This document shows, one piece after another, positions 23,171-36,875 of a DNA stretch of 64,000 nucleotides (positions within the stretch are counted from its first letter, which is position 1; each line of letters opens with the position of its first letter). A program made the position numbers and the translations under genes. Location of the stretch: positions 760,001 through 824,000 of the forward strand of contig JANATG010000017.1 of NCBI GenBank assembly GCA_029449235.1, written 5' to 3'. The stretch is from Linnemannia schmuckeri. Its lineage: Eukaryota; Mortierellomycota; Mortierellomycetes; Mortierellales; Mortierellaceae. Below the pieces are notes generated by a model. The model was not told where the DNA came from, did not search any database, and saw only the letters and a list, made by a program, of their open reading frames with translations.

Positions 23171-24184
23171 GAAGCTATGAGGAGCGGCGGCAATTGTTGC
23201 GCAGAGGAAGAGGGCGAAGGTAGGTATATATTATTGGCACAGGTGACGGCCAAGCTAGTGGTGATGGCGCAAGCAGAGCTGATGCTGGCCCAGGTGAGGG
23301 CGAGGGTGACGAAGGCAGAGGTAGAACAAGAGAGTTCTATGATACTATCACGACGCAGTACATCAGGTAACTTCTGCCCGAGCTGATGGACCGAACATGA
23401 TGGCGCTCTTGGAGAGTGACTGGATGGCAATTGTGGATGTAAAGACGTTGACGGCTGACTTAGAGGTAAAGGTGAGGTCGAGCAAGCAGTAGTTAACTGC
23501 GACTGGCTTTTGTAGGCATGTTTGTGGGTGATCATCAAATAAAGGATGTCCTGTTTCTCCGAGTGTTGAGTAAGAGAAAAGACCAGCTCCGAGAGCTGGA
23601 AGAACCGGGCTGCATTTGACGTCATGACGTGCGGTAAGATGGGTGAGTTGGGTTGAGGATAGACGGATGATGAATAGTGTTATAAGTGGAAGAGAGAAGA
23701 AATGAGTGAATAGAAGGAAAGAAAAAAAAAGAACAAAGATAAGAACATATGTCAACAAGCAACAACAACAGAAGAAAATTCGCGCTTATGGGACGAATTC
23801 GGAGGACTCAGAGAACTCGGAAGGCGATTAAAACGAAAGCGAAAGCAAGAAGGATTACTTTGCATTCGAATCAAAATCGGCTGAGGTTCTTTTTGAACAC
23901 GCGCTCACTATTGAAGTCTATCACTTCAAGGCACCTTCCCCCAGGCAGTGTCGATATCCAAAGATTTCTCTACTCAAGGAGTTTAATATACTTGCGTATT
24001 GCCGCTCGGGCCCGCTGGAAGACAGCGGTGAGTCTAGGTTGCACACGGCAGATCTGGTTAGGAGCAACAGGGCGTGTACTAGCCCTAATTTGTTTGGTTG
24101 TCCAATCGGAAGTATCCCAAGATCCAATTTTACTAGAAACGGCTATGATGACCTTTTAAATGTGCTCCCCCGGGAGAGCCTCAA

Positions 24185-24415
24185 CCGCGTATGCTACACT
24201 TTTTACACGGCCAAAAACCACATTCTCGCTTCTGGAAACGCCCCTTTTTTATTTTTTTTTTTTCTTGGAAACACTTTTTACACGGACAAAAACAACGTTT
24301 TCAACTCAAATGCTTTTTCTTCTCTTGGAAATGCTTTTTACAAGGTCAGAAAGCACCTTTTCGCCCTCAGAAATGCCCCCCCCCCCCCCCCTTTTTTTTT
24401 TCTTGGAAATGTCTT
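24185..24415 (+). repeat. Degenerate tandem repeats, about 75 bp
   Basis: Three imperfect units, each with TTTTTACACGG or TTTTTACAAGG, then an A-rich CAAAAACAAC-like stretch, a TTTTC motif, a short ATGC and a T run ending TCTTGGAAA. The units include a C tract (24377-24392) and T tracts. The sequence has no evident coding role. Confidence 0.5.
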
Positions 24416-25395
24416 CCGCGTCGCGACTCCCTCGTTCAGCAGCCGTCGAGATCCGCCGATTTCTCTGCTCGGCTCGCAAGCTTACGATTTATTATATCTT
24501 TCTGGAGGGACGTGAGGGTGCACGGTGAGTCAACAACCACCGGCCTTGTTTGCATACGGCGGATGCTGTTGGTGGGTACTAGGCTTGCACCTTTCTTGGG
24601 GAATTTTGTTTTGCAGTTGGAGGAATCCCGCGGTTGGATTTTGTACCTATCATCAACGGCAAACCAGAAAGCGCCTTCTTTTTGGAAGACAGTTCGTAGA
24701 GACAGAGCATAAGTTCCAGAAACCAGTTCTACACGCCAGGTCTACACACAACTTTGACGACTGATGTATCTCTGGCAACTTTGCTTGGGCATCGAGTGTC
24801 GCGACTTTCATCCGTATAACCATCGAAGTTCTCGCCAAGAGTGCTCTCAGTTCATTTGCCTCGCGATGATCCTCGAAAGCGGTTTGGACTTGTTTGCAGG
24901 GTCCGAAGGAGCTGTGCTTCGTGGAATTATTTGACATGAGCGTGAGCTTTGGGGAGAAGGAGTGGGCAGTGGAAAGAGATTTGGCTCGAATCCCGAGTCG
25001 TCCTTTGCTAGTCGTACTAGACTGTCATAACCTCGTTCTACGACGGCCTTGCTACGCCCGACGTACAAGACCATACTGATTTTGCGCAGTTTTTTTTTTT
25101 GTTCTCGAGGGCGAGTCGGGCAACAACTTTTCGCTTTCTCTTTTGGCCTTGGAGCAACAAATGCCCTCGCCAACCATAGTATCATGATTACCAGATTATC
25201 AGCTCTCTTTCCGCACACATCATGGCTCGCCTCCTTCATTTCTATACATCGCAGATCAATATATGTAAGGTTGACAAACATGGAAATAAACATTTTTTTA
25301 CAAGTTTAAGATCTTCCTTCACTTTTCCGAAATCAAAACCGCCTCCTCCCCCTCCTTTAACAGCCTTCATGCTATCCTACAATCCATAAATCCAT

Positions 25396-26215
25396 CTAAA
25401 AGAAGCCACCCTGACTACCATTTCCACCACCACCCCCTTGCTGATTCGGTCCCCTTAGCCCTCCTCCAGGCTGTCCCAAGTGCGCCAAATTAATATTCAT
25501 CGGGTTCCCCGCTCCAAACACTTGGTTGCCTGCAGCTCCAGAAGTCGCCAAAAACGCCGACGGGTCCATGTACTGCTGTTGTTGCTGACCAGGTTGTTGT
25601 TGACTTAGCATTGGCACATGAATTCCTCCAATCGTAGTACTCGTTGACAACGTGTTCGTCCCACCCGCCATACTCATCGCCATCGCCATCGCGTTCGGAC
25701 CTTGGCGCATTGCGTTCATCAGATGATGGCTGTTCATCTGGCCTTGTTGGGGCTGTCCAGGCAAAGCAATCGACATTGGGACCTGCATTCCACCTCCTGC
25801 TCCGCCAACTGTCCTCATTTGCTGTCCCTGGAATCCAAGCGGAAGTTGACCAAAAGGTTGTGGCTGCTGAAATTGCCCTGCTTGACCTTGTGGTAAAAAC
25901 TGCATCGGCGGCTGCTGCTGTTGTTGAACGGGAGGTAACGGTACTGTGACTGGTGCTGCATTCGGAAGCCCGATCGTCGTCTGCAACGAGGGGCCGGAAG
26001 CCATTGAGACAATAGGTGCAGCAGCGACAGAGGTCGACACCGCAGACACAGGTTCCGTTGCAGCTGAAGCTGCAGCGGCTGCTGCAGCCACTTGAGCTTT
26101 GCTGCCTTTCCGACTGCCCTTGCCAGGGCGTGCCTTGGTGGCTGTTGTGGATACCGGCGCTGTTGTTGTCGCCGGAGCAGGAGGAGCATTGGCAATTGCG
26201 GCAGCCGCGGCGGCG

Positions 26216-26246
<31 letters not shown>

Positions 26247-29200
26247 TCGCCGCCGCCGCCGCACGCGCGGCCTTAGTGTTGCCTGCTGATTTCTTTTTTG
26301 AAGGAGCCGGAGGTTTCGCTGCAGGAACAGCAGTAGCAGGCGCAGCGGACGCTACAGGGACCGTCGGCAACGCGATCGACACCGGGATAGATGGAGCCAT
26401 GGCACCGCTTGCGTTTTGTCCCATGTCCAGTGTCTCGCCATTCTCCATCTTTTCAATCAGTTCCCCGTCCTCCATCAAGGAGACGCCGCCACCGGTCAAA
26501 ATCGACGGTGTCATCGAAGCGGCACTTGTCACCGGCATGGCGATAGATGCAGCAGGAAGTGTGGGCGTGAGCGAGGAAGCGGTGATATCCCAGCCCATAT
26601 CCAAATCATCGTCGCCCAGAATCTGTCCCTCCTCTTGTTCAGGGTCGGGCTCTTGTTGTCCAACTAGTGGTGGGATAGATCCAGAACGGACGCCTCCGGA
26701 TGAAGGCGATTTTGAGCCCAGCATCGGCACGCCGCCCACGCCACCGCTGCCGTTCGCATCTGAAGTGTCCGTGTTTGACTTAGATTGCTGCTGTTGTTGT
26801 TGCTGCCGCTGGAGCTGTTGTTGTTGTTGAAGTTGCTCTTGCTGTTGTTGAAGGAGTAGCTGTTGCTGTTGCTGTTGCTGATGTCGTTCATGCTGAAGCA
26901 TCCAAAGTTGCTGTTGGTGGGAGTGGTTGTACTCGCACGGACGCTGCTGCTCCTCCACCATCAACAACTCTTGCTCGTCGTCTCCGCCACCATGGCCATT
27001 TTGGAACTGCATCTGGTAGGTCGTTCCCTCTGTCGACTTTCGAATCTGCTTGGCGCCAAACAAGGTCAGGGAGATTGACGTGTCGTTTAAGTTCTCGCCG
27101 CCATGGCCACCTCCACCGCCTCCCGCCAGGGATGACGATGATCCTCCATGGAACGACGAAGCCGATCCAGAGAGAAGTCCCGAACCGCCGGTGCTATCGC
27201 CATTGCCAACTCCCGAAAAAGAACCAGAATCTGTAAGCGCCAAGCCAAGCGCTGGACTCTGGACTGTCTGTTGACCTTGCTGCGAGTGCGATCCTTGGCC
27301 CTGTCCCTGGTCGACATCTCCAACACAGTCTTCGAGCCAGTCCCACGGCCTCGGCTGGATCTCCTTGTGCTGGGCCTTGATCCCTACAGCACCAGCGGTG
27401 TTCGTTGCTGAATCTCCAGCGATACGAAGACTGGTAAAGTAGACGTTGTGTTGCTGGAAGGGCAATATCCTGAAAATCCTGCTTGCAAACACGGTAGGGA
27501 TCGACGTGGTCATCTGAGGCAATCCTGTGCGAAGCTGGTTTAGAATATCGTTCCTCATCAACTTCAGCTCATCCACCCCGCCTCTCAGGCTATCACTGAG
27601 CAATAGAACCTCATCCATCAGACACGAGACCATGTCCAAACAAAACTCAAAGAGCCTTTCCTCTGATCCGTGACCATGGACAATCGAGGACACCAAAAGG
27701 TTGGTCAATCGGATGAGATATGTTGAGAGGTCGCAGGCTGACGAGGTTGGGTGTTGGAGAATCACTGGCAACAGGGGAACAAGTAGACGAAGTCGAAGGC
27801 TGAGTGACGTTCGGAGGTCAATCAGGTGAATCGACGGTGCCACAGTCTGTTGTAACAGCCTCTCTCGTTGCTGTCGCTGAATCGAATCCACGAGCTGGGG
27901 GCCACCCTTCTGGAGCGAAGCCGTTAACAGCAAATCCTCCATGTCACCATGTCCAGACTCATTGTCCTGAACGACTTTTGAAGCTTCATCAAACGTGCAT
28001 CCGATGGCATGCATAACGTCGAACACCTTGATCCGCTCCTCAAAGCGCTTGAGCTGCAAGAGCAAGCTCTTGGCAAAGCCAATCCTGTTCTCCAACTGCG
28101 TCGCGTCCAATCCTTGAAGACCATCCGATCCACGCTTAGAGTTGGCGGCTGTGGCCGCAGGTTGGAATCCAGTGGCGGATGGGGTGGTGGCGGATGGTGT
28201 GGCCGCATTAGCTGCTTGCTGGCTGGATGGCTCGTCGCCGCCCAGAGAGAGGGTGACGGTTGGCTGACCTTCTCTCATAAGCACTTCCATCACATAGTGA
28301 AAGTTGGACACAATCCTGATGTAATCGACGCTCTCCACAGGTCGCTGAACAATCATTACGTTCTGCGGAAATGAGGCGCTCGGGTTCCCTGCCAAAAGGC
28401 CATATCCATATTGGATGAACTATGATCCACAATCAGAAAGAATGGTGAAGATTAGTACAATAAAGTAAACACCAGTACATGTGTACGGCAGGAGTCAACG
28501 TCAAAGATATTTTACCTCTTCGACAACATCATGTCTCATCCCGATCAGCATCCTGCCCAACAGCTCCTTGTCGGCTCGCTCTGAAAGGACAAATTCCTGG
28601 AAAAAGATGTAAATCAGCTGTTGCAAAGAGTCACCACCGCTTCCGCCCGTGGTGCCATCACCGAGAGGCGACGATCCGGATCCTGAAGTCATGGTCACGC
28701 CCTCCATCATCATCATTCCGTCTGTCACAGATGGTGAAACTCCAGATGCTGCCGAGTTCCCGTCCTTGTTAAGACCAGAACCCTCTGACCGTTTCTCCCG
28801 TCCTGATCGCTCCATCATAACGGTGTCCAGCAGCAGCCAGAACTCGACCTTGCAGCGGTCAAAGATCCACCGATCCACGCGCAAAAATATGGACCGGAAT
28901 GTCCGTTGATGGATCATGTTCGGGGTCAGCGACGTTTCACCATAGGTATCCAGCAACAAAAGACTCTCATGGCTCTCGGCGACCAACATCTGGAATGTCT
29001 CCATCATCTTGCGCTCTACTACTTCCTGATGCCTGTGAAGGCTACCGTTGACGCTGTCTTTGCCGAATCCTGACTCTGATCCTGCAATCGAGCTCTGCTG
29101 ATCCTGCCTGGTCTGCAAAAAGATCTTGTAGGCGCCCTCCACGTTGGCAAGGCATTTTTCCCGCAGCCAGTCGGCAGACAGAGCCCAGTCCTTCCGGTAC

Positions 29201-32200
29201 TCCTGGATCTCATGCAAGACAGTGTGGTTTAAAGGCAGACACGATTCGATCCAGACAAGGCTCCGCGAGATCTGGAACTGAACCAGCATCATCTGCTGCT
29301 CCTGAAGCGAAGTATACCCTTCGGTGTCTGCCGGATCCTGCGCCTCCTGCATAATCTCGTTCTGTTGTTTCTCCTCCTGGCGGACGGTGTGCTGCATGGT
29401 CATCAGCCTCGAGAACCGCTGAGTCTGAAGGGCGTGGATCTCCGCAATGGTCAACTGGATTCCGAGTCGGTGAGGGTGGTGCTCAGCTGAAAGAATATGA
29501 TGACTAGCCCCGTAAGCATGATGAGCTCGAGGGTTCCAAGAAGCGTCCTCTAGTAGCAAAAGCCGAAGTAAATGTACGATGGCCGAGCAAAGACGCAGAG
29601 TCGACTCATCTGGTTGCTGGTGCAACTGAATGTCCTCCATGTGAAGCTGGTGGTTCGAGTCATCTCCGTGAGGGTGGACGGTGCCGGCGATCTTGGTCAA
29701 CATGTCTGCACACATGTACTGAACTAGGATTTCAATGGAACAAAAGCCCTGAATGACTAACTGGACCATGAACGAGAGGAACCAGATGGGCTGTGATATT
29801 CCTGCTCCCTCGGTATGGCCTTCTGCGCCGATCACCCTTATCATCCAGTCAACGTCATGTAGCCGGAGCCAGGAGTGCACGACGTCGTCCATGCAACCAT
29901 TTCCGATTCGCTCAGCCATCTCAACCAGGAGCTCCGCGTATATCCTAGATGCCCTGACAATTTCCTGCGCAGCTGTCGGGGACGAGAGACTGTTGAGAGA
30001 ATGGTCTGGTTGTGACCGCATCGTTGAATCCAGTTTTCTTAATGCCTCAATGCAGCCGTCAAAGAGTCGAAGGGGCCAATGGGCAAGACCGCCATATTTG
30101 GCATGCAATGATGAAGCTGTGATAGACACAGCTGAAGGGGATGGGTCCTTAAGAACGTGCTGCAACTCCTGAATCTGGGCTGGTATCGTTGTTCCTGCGG
30201 ATATCGAGGTCTTCAAACTCGCCAAATCACCTTCCAACTAATGAGCAAGATACGATCGTGTTAGTATTAGAATATGTTCCATGTCTAAATAGCACGTGAT
30301 AGAATCCAGTACTGATGCAAGTATATACCTCTATACGAATGTCATCTGGAACGTTGTGCGCCTCCAATGCCAAGAACCGAGGCAGTGCCTTGAATAAAAC
30401 GTTCTTTGCTTGCAGGTTGTAGTGCTATCGTTCATTATACAAGTTGTCAAGTATGGCATTAGCGATAGTTTCAATACTGAATTTAGTGGCAGATGTTCAG
30501 TCCAACATAATGGTAATAGGCGCGTTTTTCTTTACCTTGGCGAGAATAGCCTGTGAGAACTGCGTCAACACACCCATGGCAGCCCACACCATGTAATGCT
30601 TCCTGGCCACGTTGACAGTGTACGTTAACAGTATCTTGTCTGAAGTGTGCTCCATGAGCCATATGCACATCTAAATTGATAAAACTATGATTAGTTCCCT
30701 GAAAAATAAAGCGCAAATAATCAAAAAAAATTGAAGATCTGAGCCCAGCAGCAAGAGCCATACCTCGTAAAGCGAATGGAAATCACTGGCGACCTCCATG
30801 ACATTGACAATGGTAGAAAATTGGCGACCGTTCAGTAGTGACGACCCTGGCGATGTCATGACCCTCCAGTTGTCTTCTCCAATCGGGATCTGCTTGACGA
30901 CGTACAGCCTCACCGCCTCAAGTAACCACTGAGATGTCACCCGGATCTGGCAAAATCGACTCGCGGAGATAATGAGCTCCGTCAACTGCACAGGGAGCGG
31001 TGTTGCCAGTTCCTGACTGTCCTGCGGAGTGTCCTTGATTGGCACAGTCATATTCGCCGCTAAGATTGTAAGAAGTCAGAAAGAAGATTTAGTTTTGTCG
31101 TTGCATACAGTTGTAGGCACAAAATGACCAACTGCGATATTTCAACCTGCAAAGCATTACGTACCTTCGGGAGAGAACATGTATGGTAGCCGGGTTTTGA
31201 TTTGGGCCGTGATCGTCTCGAAGCACTCTCGGTCATAGTCGTCCTCCCCATCAACGCCAAAGAGTACTACTCTCCGCTGGTTGAAATGATGCGCCTCAGC
31301 ATCCTGGTGCAAAGGGAACGATTGAAGGTATTTCAGGTGTCGCAATGTTGACTCCTGGCTCCTCTTGCTCGGCTGTAAATCACCTCTCGCAATCAGCCTC
31401 TGGATATATTGCTGGTAGGAGAACAAGCGGTCGCGGATGAGGTTGCCAAAGAGTCGTGCCATCGCCTCCAGCACATCTTCGCTGCTGTGTTGGAGGTGTT
31501 GTTGATGGTGGTCAAGGTGTTGTTGTTGCTGATGGTGACCATGTGAGGAGTTGTCCGATTGTGATGGTGGATGATGGGTTCCATTGAAGGAATCCAGAAA
31601 CGCAAGCAGAGCAGACTGTAACCGAGATGCTTTCTCAAGAGGGCTGAGGTGGACCGCAAGGCTCGGGCTATCTCGCCACAATCTGAGAAGTGTTCCGACA
31701 AGGAAAATCCGATGATGGCCATAGCGAGAGTTGGTGATCGCCCATTCGCACAGCGTGTTGACGCGAGCCTTCCATGCCAGATCCTGGTGGTGGAATGCAG
31801 ACGCTGCAGATGACCCTGCTGGTGCTGCAAATGGAATCGACGATCGGGGTGAAAAGACAGACTTGGATGGTGATGGTGGTAATGACGATCCATTGTCCTC
31901 GTCCGTAAAATCTGCGAAGTACTCGTGCGCCACCTCATCCAGATCCGAAAACGGGCCAACTTTGTCCAGTATCTATTCCACCGGAACAGGATGAAGTATA
32001 TAAGCGGCGTTAGTGAACCACTTCACAAGGAACCATAACATGCTGTCAAATTGTTTTCAACAGAATTTGCTCCGCAGATGCAATACCTCGACGTTGGCCC
32101 CTATCCGCGAACTCTTGATCTTTGGTTCAGTGCTAGTCGAGTTGAGGTGGGTAAATACGCGAACTCGTGCCTGAATCATGTTGTAATGACTCTCCAGGAC

Positions 32201-34465
32201 TGAGCCGACATTGGGGAACGATGTTGGCTTGTGCGGGCTGGATTGGATGTCCTTGAGGAGAACCTGCTGCAGCAAAGTTGCGTGCGTTGTCCATGCCTTC
32301 GGTATCACAAACATGTCCGGTGTCGATAAGAAAATGGACTATTGAAACACATAATTAATGGTTCAGAGTAGATTGTCAGTAAAGTACCAGGAAACAACTC
32401 ACACTTAGGTCAATAGTACACAGTTGAAACTTACTTGAATCATCCTCTTGAGTTCCAGCTCAAGATACGAGTACCGGAATAACGTTTGGTTGTAGGTAGG
32501 GTGTCGCTGAACCTGAACGCAATAGAATTAAACGAACACGTATTAGCACAAGAACTGCATAGGATACTCGTGGTGAGAAATGTAAGTTGATAATGAGAGA
32601 GAAGTACCTGCTGAAGAGCATTGAGAAGACCCTCAATCAAAAGGCGCATGAGTAGTCTGGATCGCGCATACTCTGACAAGAACATGGCGATCAAACTCAG
32701 CAACAAGGCTATTTGCTCAAAGCAAAGACTGGAGAGTTGCTCGACTGTCGCACGGAGAAAGTGTCGATGATCCAGCAACCCCTCGTTGTACTGCCACTTT
32801 GTCAGCATAACAGAGTACCGCCATTTGGCCTCCCATCTCTCCTTGGCCTCCTCGCTTGTCCATGGCTTGATATTCTGGGAACCGCTGGAAGCGTTCAGTG
32901 CCGTAGGTGCTGGCTTTGAGGTCGAGTGAGGGTTGATTTCCAAGAGCTGCTTTTTGAGAAACATGCTGACGATCGCTGTCCAATCGGTGGAGTACTGGCT
33001 CTGCGCAATTGACGGGCGATTCCGCTGAGCCTGCATCTCGCTCAATGCCACGATCTTGATGTACCAAGTGGCACGCAACATTGGCACCTGCCGCTGGGCC
33101 AGGGCCTCCAGTAGCTTTTCTGTTTTGAATCCGTGAGGTACGCTTTTTGAAAGCCGTCGCAGAGGTGTTGTTCCTGATAGGTCCGATAACCACTGTTCTT
33201 TCTTTTGATCGTTCAACGTTGCGCGGTTCGGTGGTCTGAACGTGCTTGGTCTAATCATTGCCAAATGGAATCAGCATCACCGATTAGCTCCGATATTCAT
33301 ACTCCTGCTCATTTCGTTCCAGCTGTCATGTACTAACACGCCCGGCCATTGTGAGTCGAAAATTGTTTGCCTACCCAGTGATCTTGCTCGACTCTTGCCT
33401 CTTTTTCAACACTTGGACCATGAAGGCTCCCAGATCGTGCTGCTTCTTTGGGTCCTGCAGCCTGTCTGCCAAGATTCCTTGGGCCGACACTGTCTCGTTC
33501 TAATGCGTATTATAGATGTAAGGTGATTACTTGTTATAATACTGCTCCTTCTTGTTGCTAATACGTCTTTGCCTGGTGTAGGATAGTTACCTGGATAATG
33601 CCTTTGTCAATATATCCCGTTTTCACGTTGCTATGAGTCATCTGGTCCTCGTCCTGTCCTGGCTTTTGTGGAAACACCCCAGGAAATCCTATAGCATTTT
33701 AATCGCAAAAGATGAATAGAGCGCATCATGTTAGTGGTGACTCAAGGTACGAATCAAAGCAGTTTTCACTCTGTCGAGTCGCGCGCTCATATATCCTCTC
33801 CTGATTAATACATCATTTCCATACCCAGATCGCTGGTTTTGTGTAGTTTGCGCTTCCTTGGAGGTGGTAGTAAAATATACCGCCGCAAGGGCTGAGACGA
33901 GTGATTTTTGCCCGAATTTGGATATGCCGATGACGACGGTGAGGACGCATAGGGTGAGTGTGTTGGTGTCGAGACCTGAGATGCGTGTCCGTAGGGCATC
34001 TGTGAATTGCTCCCGGCGTTGAGGCTGTTATTGTTCATGTTCATGTTGATGTTGTTGTTATTGCCCATATTGTTGTTGTAGTTCATTCCCGAGGACGTAG
34101 TAAAGGCCCCGGGATATCCTCCCTGTCCTTGGTTTCCACTGTGATATCCCATTGGTGGTGGACCTGCGACGCGACTGGTATTGAAACCCATCCGGCCAGG
34201 CATTGGTGGGCCTTGTCCAAGTCCGTTGTTGATTGGTCCACCCTGTCCTCCTTGGCCCTGCCCCGGTCCTGATCCCTGTGAGTATTGCGGAAAGGCACCG
34301 CGCGGGTGATTTGTATGGCCTATCGTTTTGTTGAAGAAGTAAAGAGAATTGTTAACTATGCGGTTAAAAAACAAGCTAGGTTGGTGTGTGTCGCGTCAAT
34401 GGATTCGATTCACTCGCATGGAGCGATCTATCTTTCACACAAGGTGTACCTGGGAACTTGGACAT
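25396..34465 (-). CDS. MED12: Mediator complex subunit 12
   Basis: MED12 activates CDK8-cyclin C within the Mediator kinase module. Thirteen exons on the minus strand: 34450-34465, 33825-34319, 33591-33688, 33375-33499, 32608-33250, 32435-32512, 32087-32338, 31165-31972, 30764-31059, 30536-30670, 30329-30424, 28516-30237 and 25396-28419. Every junction has GT-AG ends and the frame holds, giving 2595 residues. The start MSKFPG comes from a 16-nt first exon. The N-terminal Med12 domain is seen in YILLPPPRKRKLHKTSDLG, FPGVFPQKPGQDEDQMT, QGILADRLQDPKKQHDLG and the RATWYIKIVALSE block. LCEWAI (31736-31753) marks the LCEWAV domain. The last exon holds poly-Gln and poly-Ala tracts and a Gly/Gln-rich tail, usual for this subunit. 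Confidence 0.9.
26170..26275 (-). repeat. Poly-alanine-coding GCN repeat in MED12
   Basis: A run of GCA/GCC/GCT codons (read on the minus strand) encodes Ala with occasional Thr over about 35 residues in the last exon. It is a low-complexity linker. Confidence 0.8.
26787..26885 (-). repeat. Poly-glutamine-coding CAA/CAG repeat in MED12
   Basis: Mixed CAA and CAG codons give Gln runs broken by Leu, Glu and Arg. Gln-rich C-terminal regions are usual in MED12 proteins. The mixed codons suggest a relatively stable tract. Confidence 0.8.
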
Positions 34466-35791
34466 TGGAGGATTCGGTGGTGATGTTGATGTGACCTTGA
34501 GCCCTTGTGTGTGACGAGACGAGGGTATGCTTTGATGATGAAAGTCGATCGGGTGGCAGGAGGGGTGTCGTTTGATCGAATCAACTACCGAGGGTGAGTG
34601 TAGTCCATGGGTCTGCTATGGGGTGTATAGGCGATACTAAAAAGCGAGAGAGATGTTGGCTCGCAGCAACGACACGATCCAGAGACGGCGTTTCGATGAG
34701 ATGGATGGTTGTTGATCCTGCGTGTTTTGTCTTGCGTGTGCTCGGCGTGTGCGTGTGTGCTGTCTTTGTGCGTGAGTATTGATGGGTCGAGAGATGTAAG
34801 CGTGTGGCTGAGGGTTTAAAGAAGAAAGGCGAAATGGGAGAAGGGAAAGGGAGATGATAAGACTGAAATGGGAAAGACAGAAGGATGCAGTGCAGTGTGT
34901 GTGAGTGAGCGAGTGGATGAGTTTGAGTTTGAAAAGGGACATAAAAAGGAGGGGGTGTGAGGACTGTGTCGACTCGACTCGACGGGGGCAATCAGACTGT
35001 CATTCAGTCGGCCAGTCAGGAGGATAAGATAGTATGTGCGCGTACATATACAATTTATTCCGGTAGAGGCTTGACCCTGAAACGGACATCACTCTTCTAT
35101 TGCTTGCTTCCTGTATCTTTTCTACAGAGGGGAGCTAAAAAACACGATTTATGGTGCTTACTACAAAGGAAGAGCGAGCATACGCTCGTCTCTCATGAAC
35201 GCTCAATTGATCCTCTCATCATGTCTACCAATAAATAGTCCTCGTTCCATAGAACACAAACCAGCCCTGACGCTTCCCTTTCCTCCCGTCCTCCACGGGG
35301 ACTGAGTTTTCTAGGCTCCTGATTGGTCAATGATTTCTATCACTCTCTTCTATCCTCATCCATTCATCAAGTGAACCATCAAGGCGATCGGCTGTTTGCT
35401 TCGCTGCGACCCAACCTCGCTTCTTCTCCTACGACCCGTCCAAGAGACGCGGCGTGGTGCGCAGCTCCATCCTTCAGCGCTCGTCAGTAAGCAACAACAA
35501 CAACAGTATTAAGAATACCCCGTCTAAATAGATCCATACGCCTCGACTGTTCACTGGTTAGACTTTTGGTCGTTATTGCCACCATCGGTTGGCCGCATAA
35601 ACAGGCAGACCCAATTGACCCTCTATTTTCACCAAAAAACAATAATGAATCAACGCTTGGACCTTCCTCCCACCTTGCATAAATACTTGACAGAACAACT
35701 CTTCTTCCCTTCTCATTCGTCTTCACGTTCTCTATTCCATCCCTCTCTTTATTCCATCTCTCTCTTTTCACAGACAGACACCTTACAAAAA
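34466..35791. promoter_or_regulatory. Divergent upstream region of MED12 and the GST gene
   Basis: 1.3 kb between two genes that start on opposite strands, so it should hold both promoters and leaders. The MED12 side is A/G-rich on the plus strand (C/T-rich in the direction of transcription), as for other genes here. The frame upstream of the chosen MED12 ATG stays open for some 25 codons without another ATG. No gene seen. Confidence 0.5.
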
Positions 35792-36654
35792 ATGACTACC
35801 CATACCGCTTCCGCCACTGCCAAGTCGACCTTTGTCGTCAAGTACATGAACCTCATGGGCCGTGCAGGTAAATACGACAAACACGTACGCACATATCAAA
35901 ACCTTGACTAGCCGTGCTTCAATCAATCATGCTCATTTTCGTCTCTTTGTGTAAAAAAACATAGGCATTGTTCGAGTGTTACTTCACCTTTCAGGACAAG
36001 AGTACACCAACGAGTTTGTTGCCTTGGACTCTGTTGCGAACAACCGTTCCCTCTACCCCTTTGGTCACGTCCCCGTCCTGATCGAGACTTTGCCTGATGG
36101 GTCGACCTTTGAACTGGGCGAGACCCTTGCCATCGAAGTACCATCCTCCTTCTTTCAACGGATCTGCAACTTGGTAGTCTCTTGCACTGTTCATGCAGTG
36201 TCTCCTAACAACCCCTTCTTCTTACTGTTTGTTGTAGCAATATCTGGCTGAAAAGTTTGGTCTGCTCGGAACAACCCCACAGGAAGCCGCTATCCGCAGA
36301 TCAGTCGCCCTCAACATCTATTTGGAACTCTACGCCTCCTGTTTCAGCAGCACCACACCCATTCAACAGGTCATTGCCGACCCGACCTCGGAATTCATGA
36401 CCAAGACTCTGCCTCAGTTTATCGCCACCCATGAGCGTTGGCTCAACAAGAACGGGAACAATGGATACTACTTTGGAGACAAGCTGTCGTACCCGGACCT
36501 CGTGTTGTTGAACTGGATCAGGGTCTTGGAAGGGATGGGTGTTAAGTTTGATGTTGATAGTCCTCTGAAGAGGTTAGAGGGAACTATTAAGGGATTAGAT
36601 GCTTGGAAGGGTCAGTATGATGCCTTTCACCCTTTTAGCATGATCGAACCTTAA
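35792..36654 (+). CDS. Glutathione S-transferase, sigma-like
   Basis: Conjugates glutathione to electrophiles; cytosolic. Three exons (35792-35867, 35965-36137, 36238-36654) give 221 residues, the usual length. The N-terminal thioredoxin-like domain has VVKYMNLMGRAGIVRVLL, in which the Tyr of Y-x-N-x2-GRA is the expected catalytic residue of sigma-type enzymes, and FGHVPVLIE with the cis-proline (VPV). GETLAIEQYLAEKFGLLG spans the second intron and confirms it. The C-terminal helical domain has YYFGDKLSYPDLVLLNW, matching the conserved N-capping segment. The gene is intact; the substrate cannot be told. Confidence 0.92.
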
Positions 36655-36717
36655 GACCGTTTCGATTTTTGAACGGCGTGTGGGGAAGGTCAGTAGTCAT
36701 GTTCTCTCGAGATGATA

Positions 36718-36723
36718 AATAAA
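36718..36723 (+). terminator. Polyadenylation-like signal AATAAA after the GST gene
   Basis: AATAAA within GATAAATAAATC about 64 bp after the stop codon; a plausible 3'-end signal. Confidence 0.45.
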
Positions 36724-36875
36724 TCAAACTTATTGGTTCTTTGTGTACTTTTTTAGTGCCTCCCTGCACGACTGCTGCATGATGACCATTTCCTCTGTTA
36801 TTTTTATTCGATGGTAATACAAATGTCAATTGAAAATGCTATCGCTTCTCATTCACAACAAAAAAAAGGGGGGAC

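Larger units (their letters stand above)
22165..25395. other. Gene-poor, decayed stretch
   Basis: About 3.2 kb with short open frames on both strands but no gene I can support. A TATA-like GTATAAATT at 22506-22514 has no clear gene after it. Parts of 23.9-24.2 and 24.4-24.7 kb resemble each other weakly, and degenerate repeats lie between them (separate entry). Frames at 23107-23758 (minus) are hydrophobic and Ser/Thr-rich but switch frame without a splice signal; they could be gene remains. Confidence 0.5.

Noticed and set aside
26016..27274. Long plus-strand frames opposite MED12
   Set aside because: Shadows of poly-Gln and poly-Ala codons; no start context or motif of their own.
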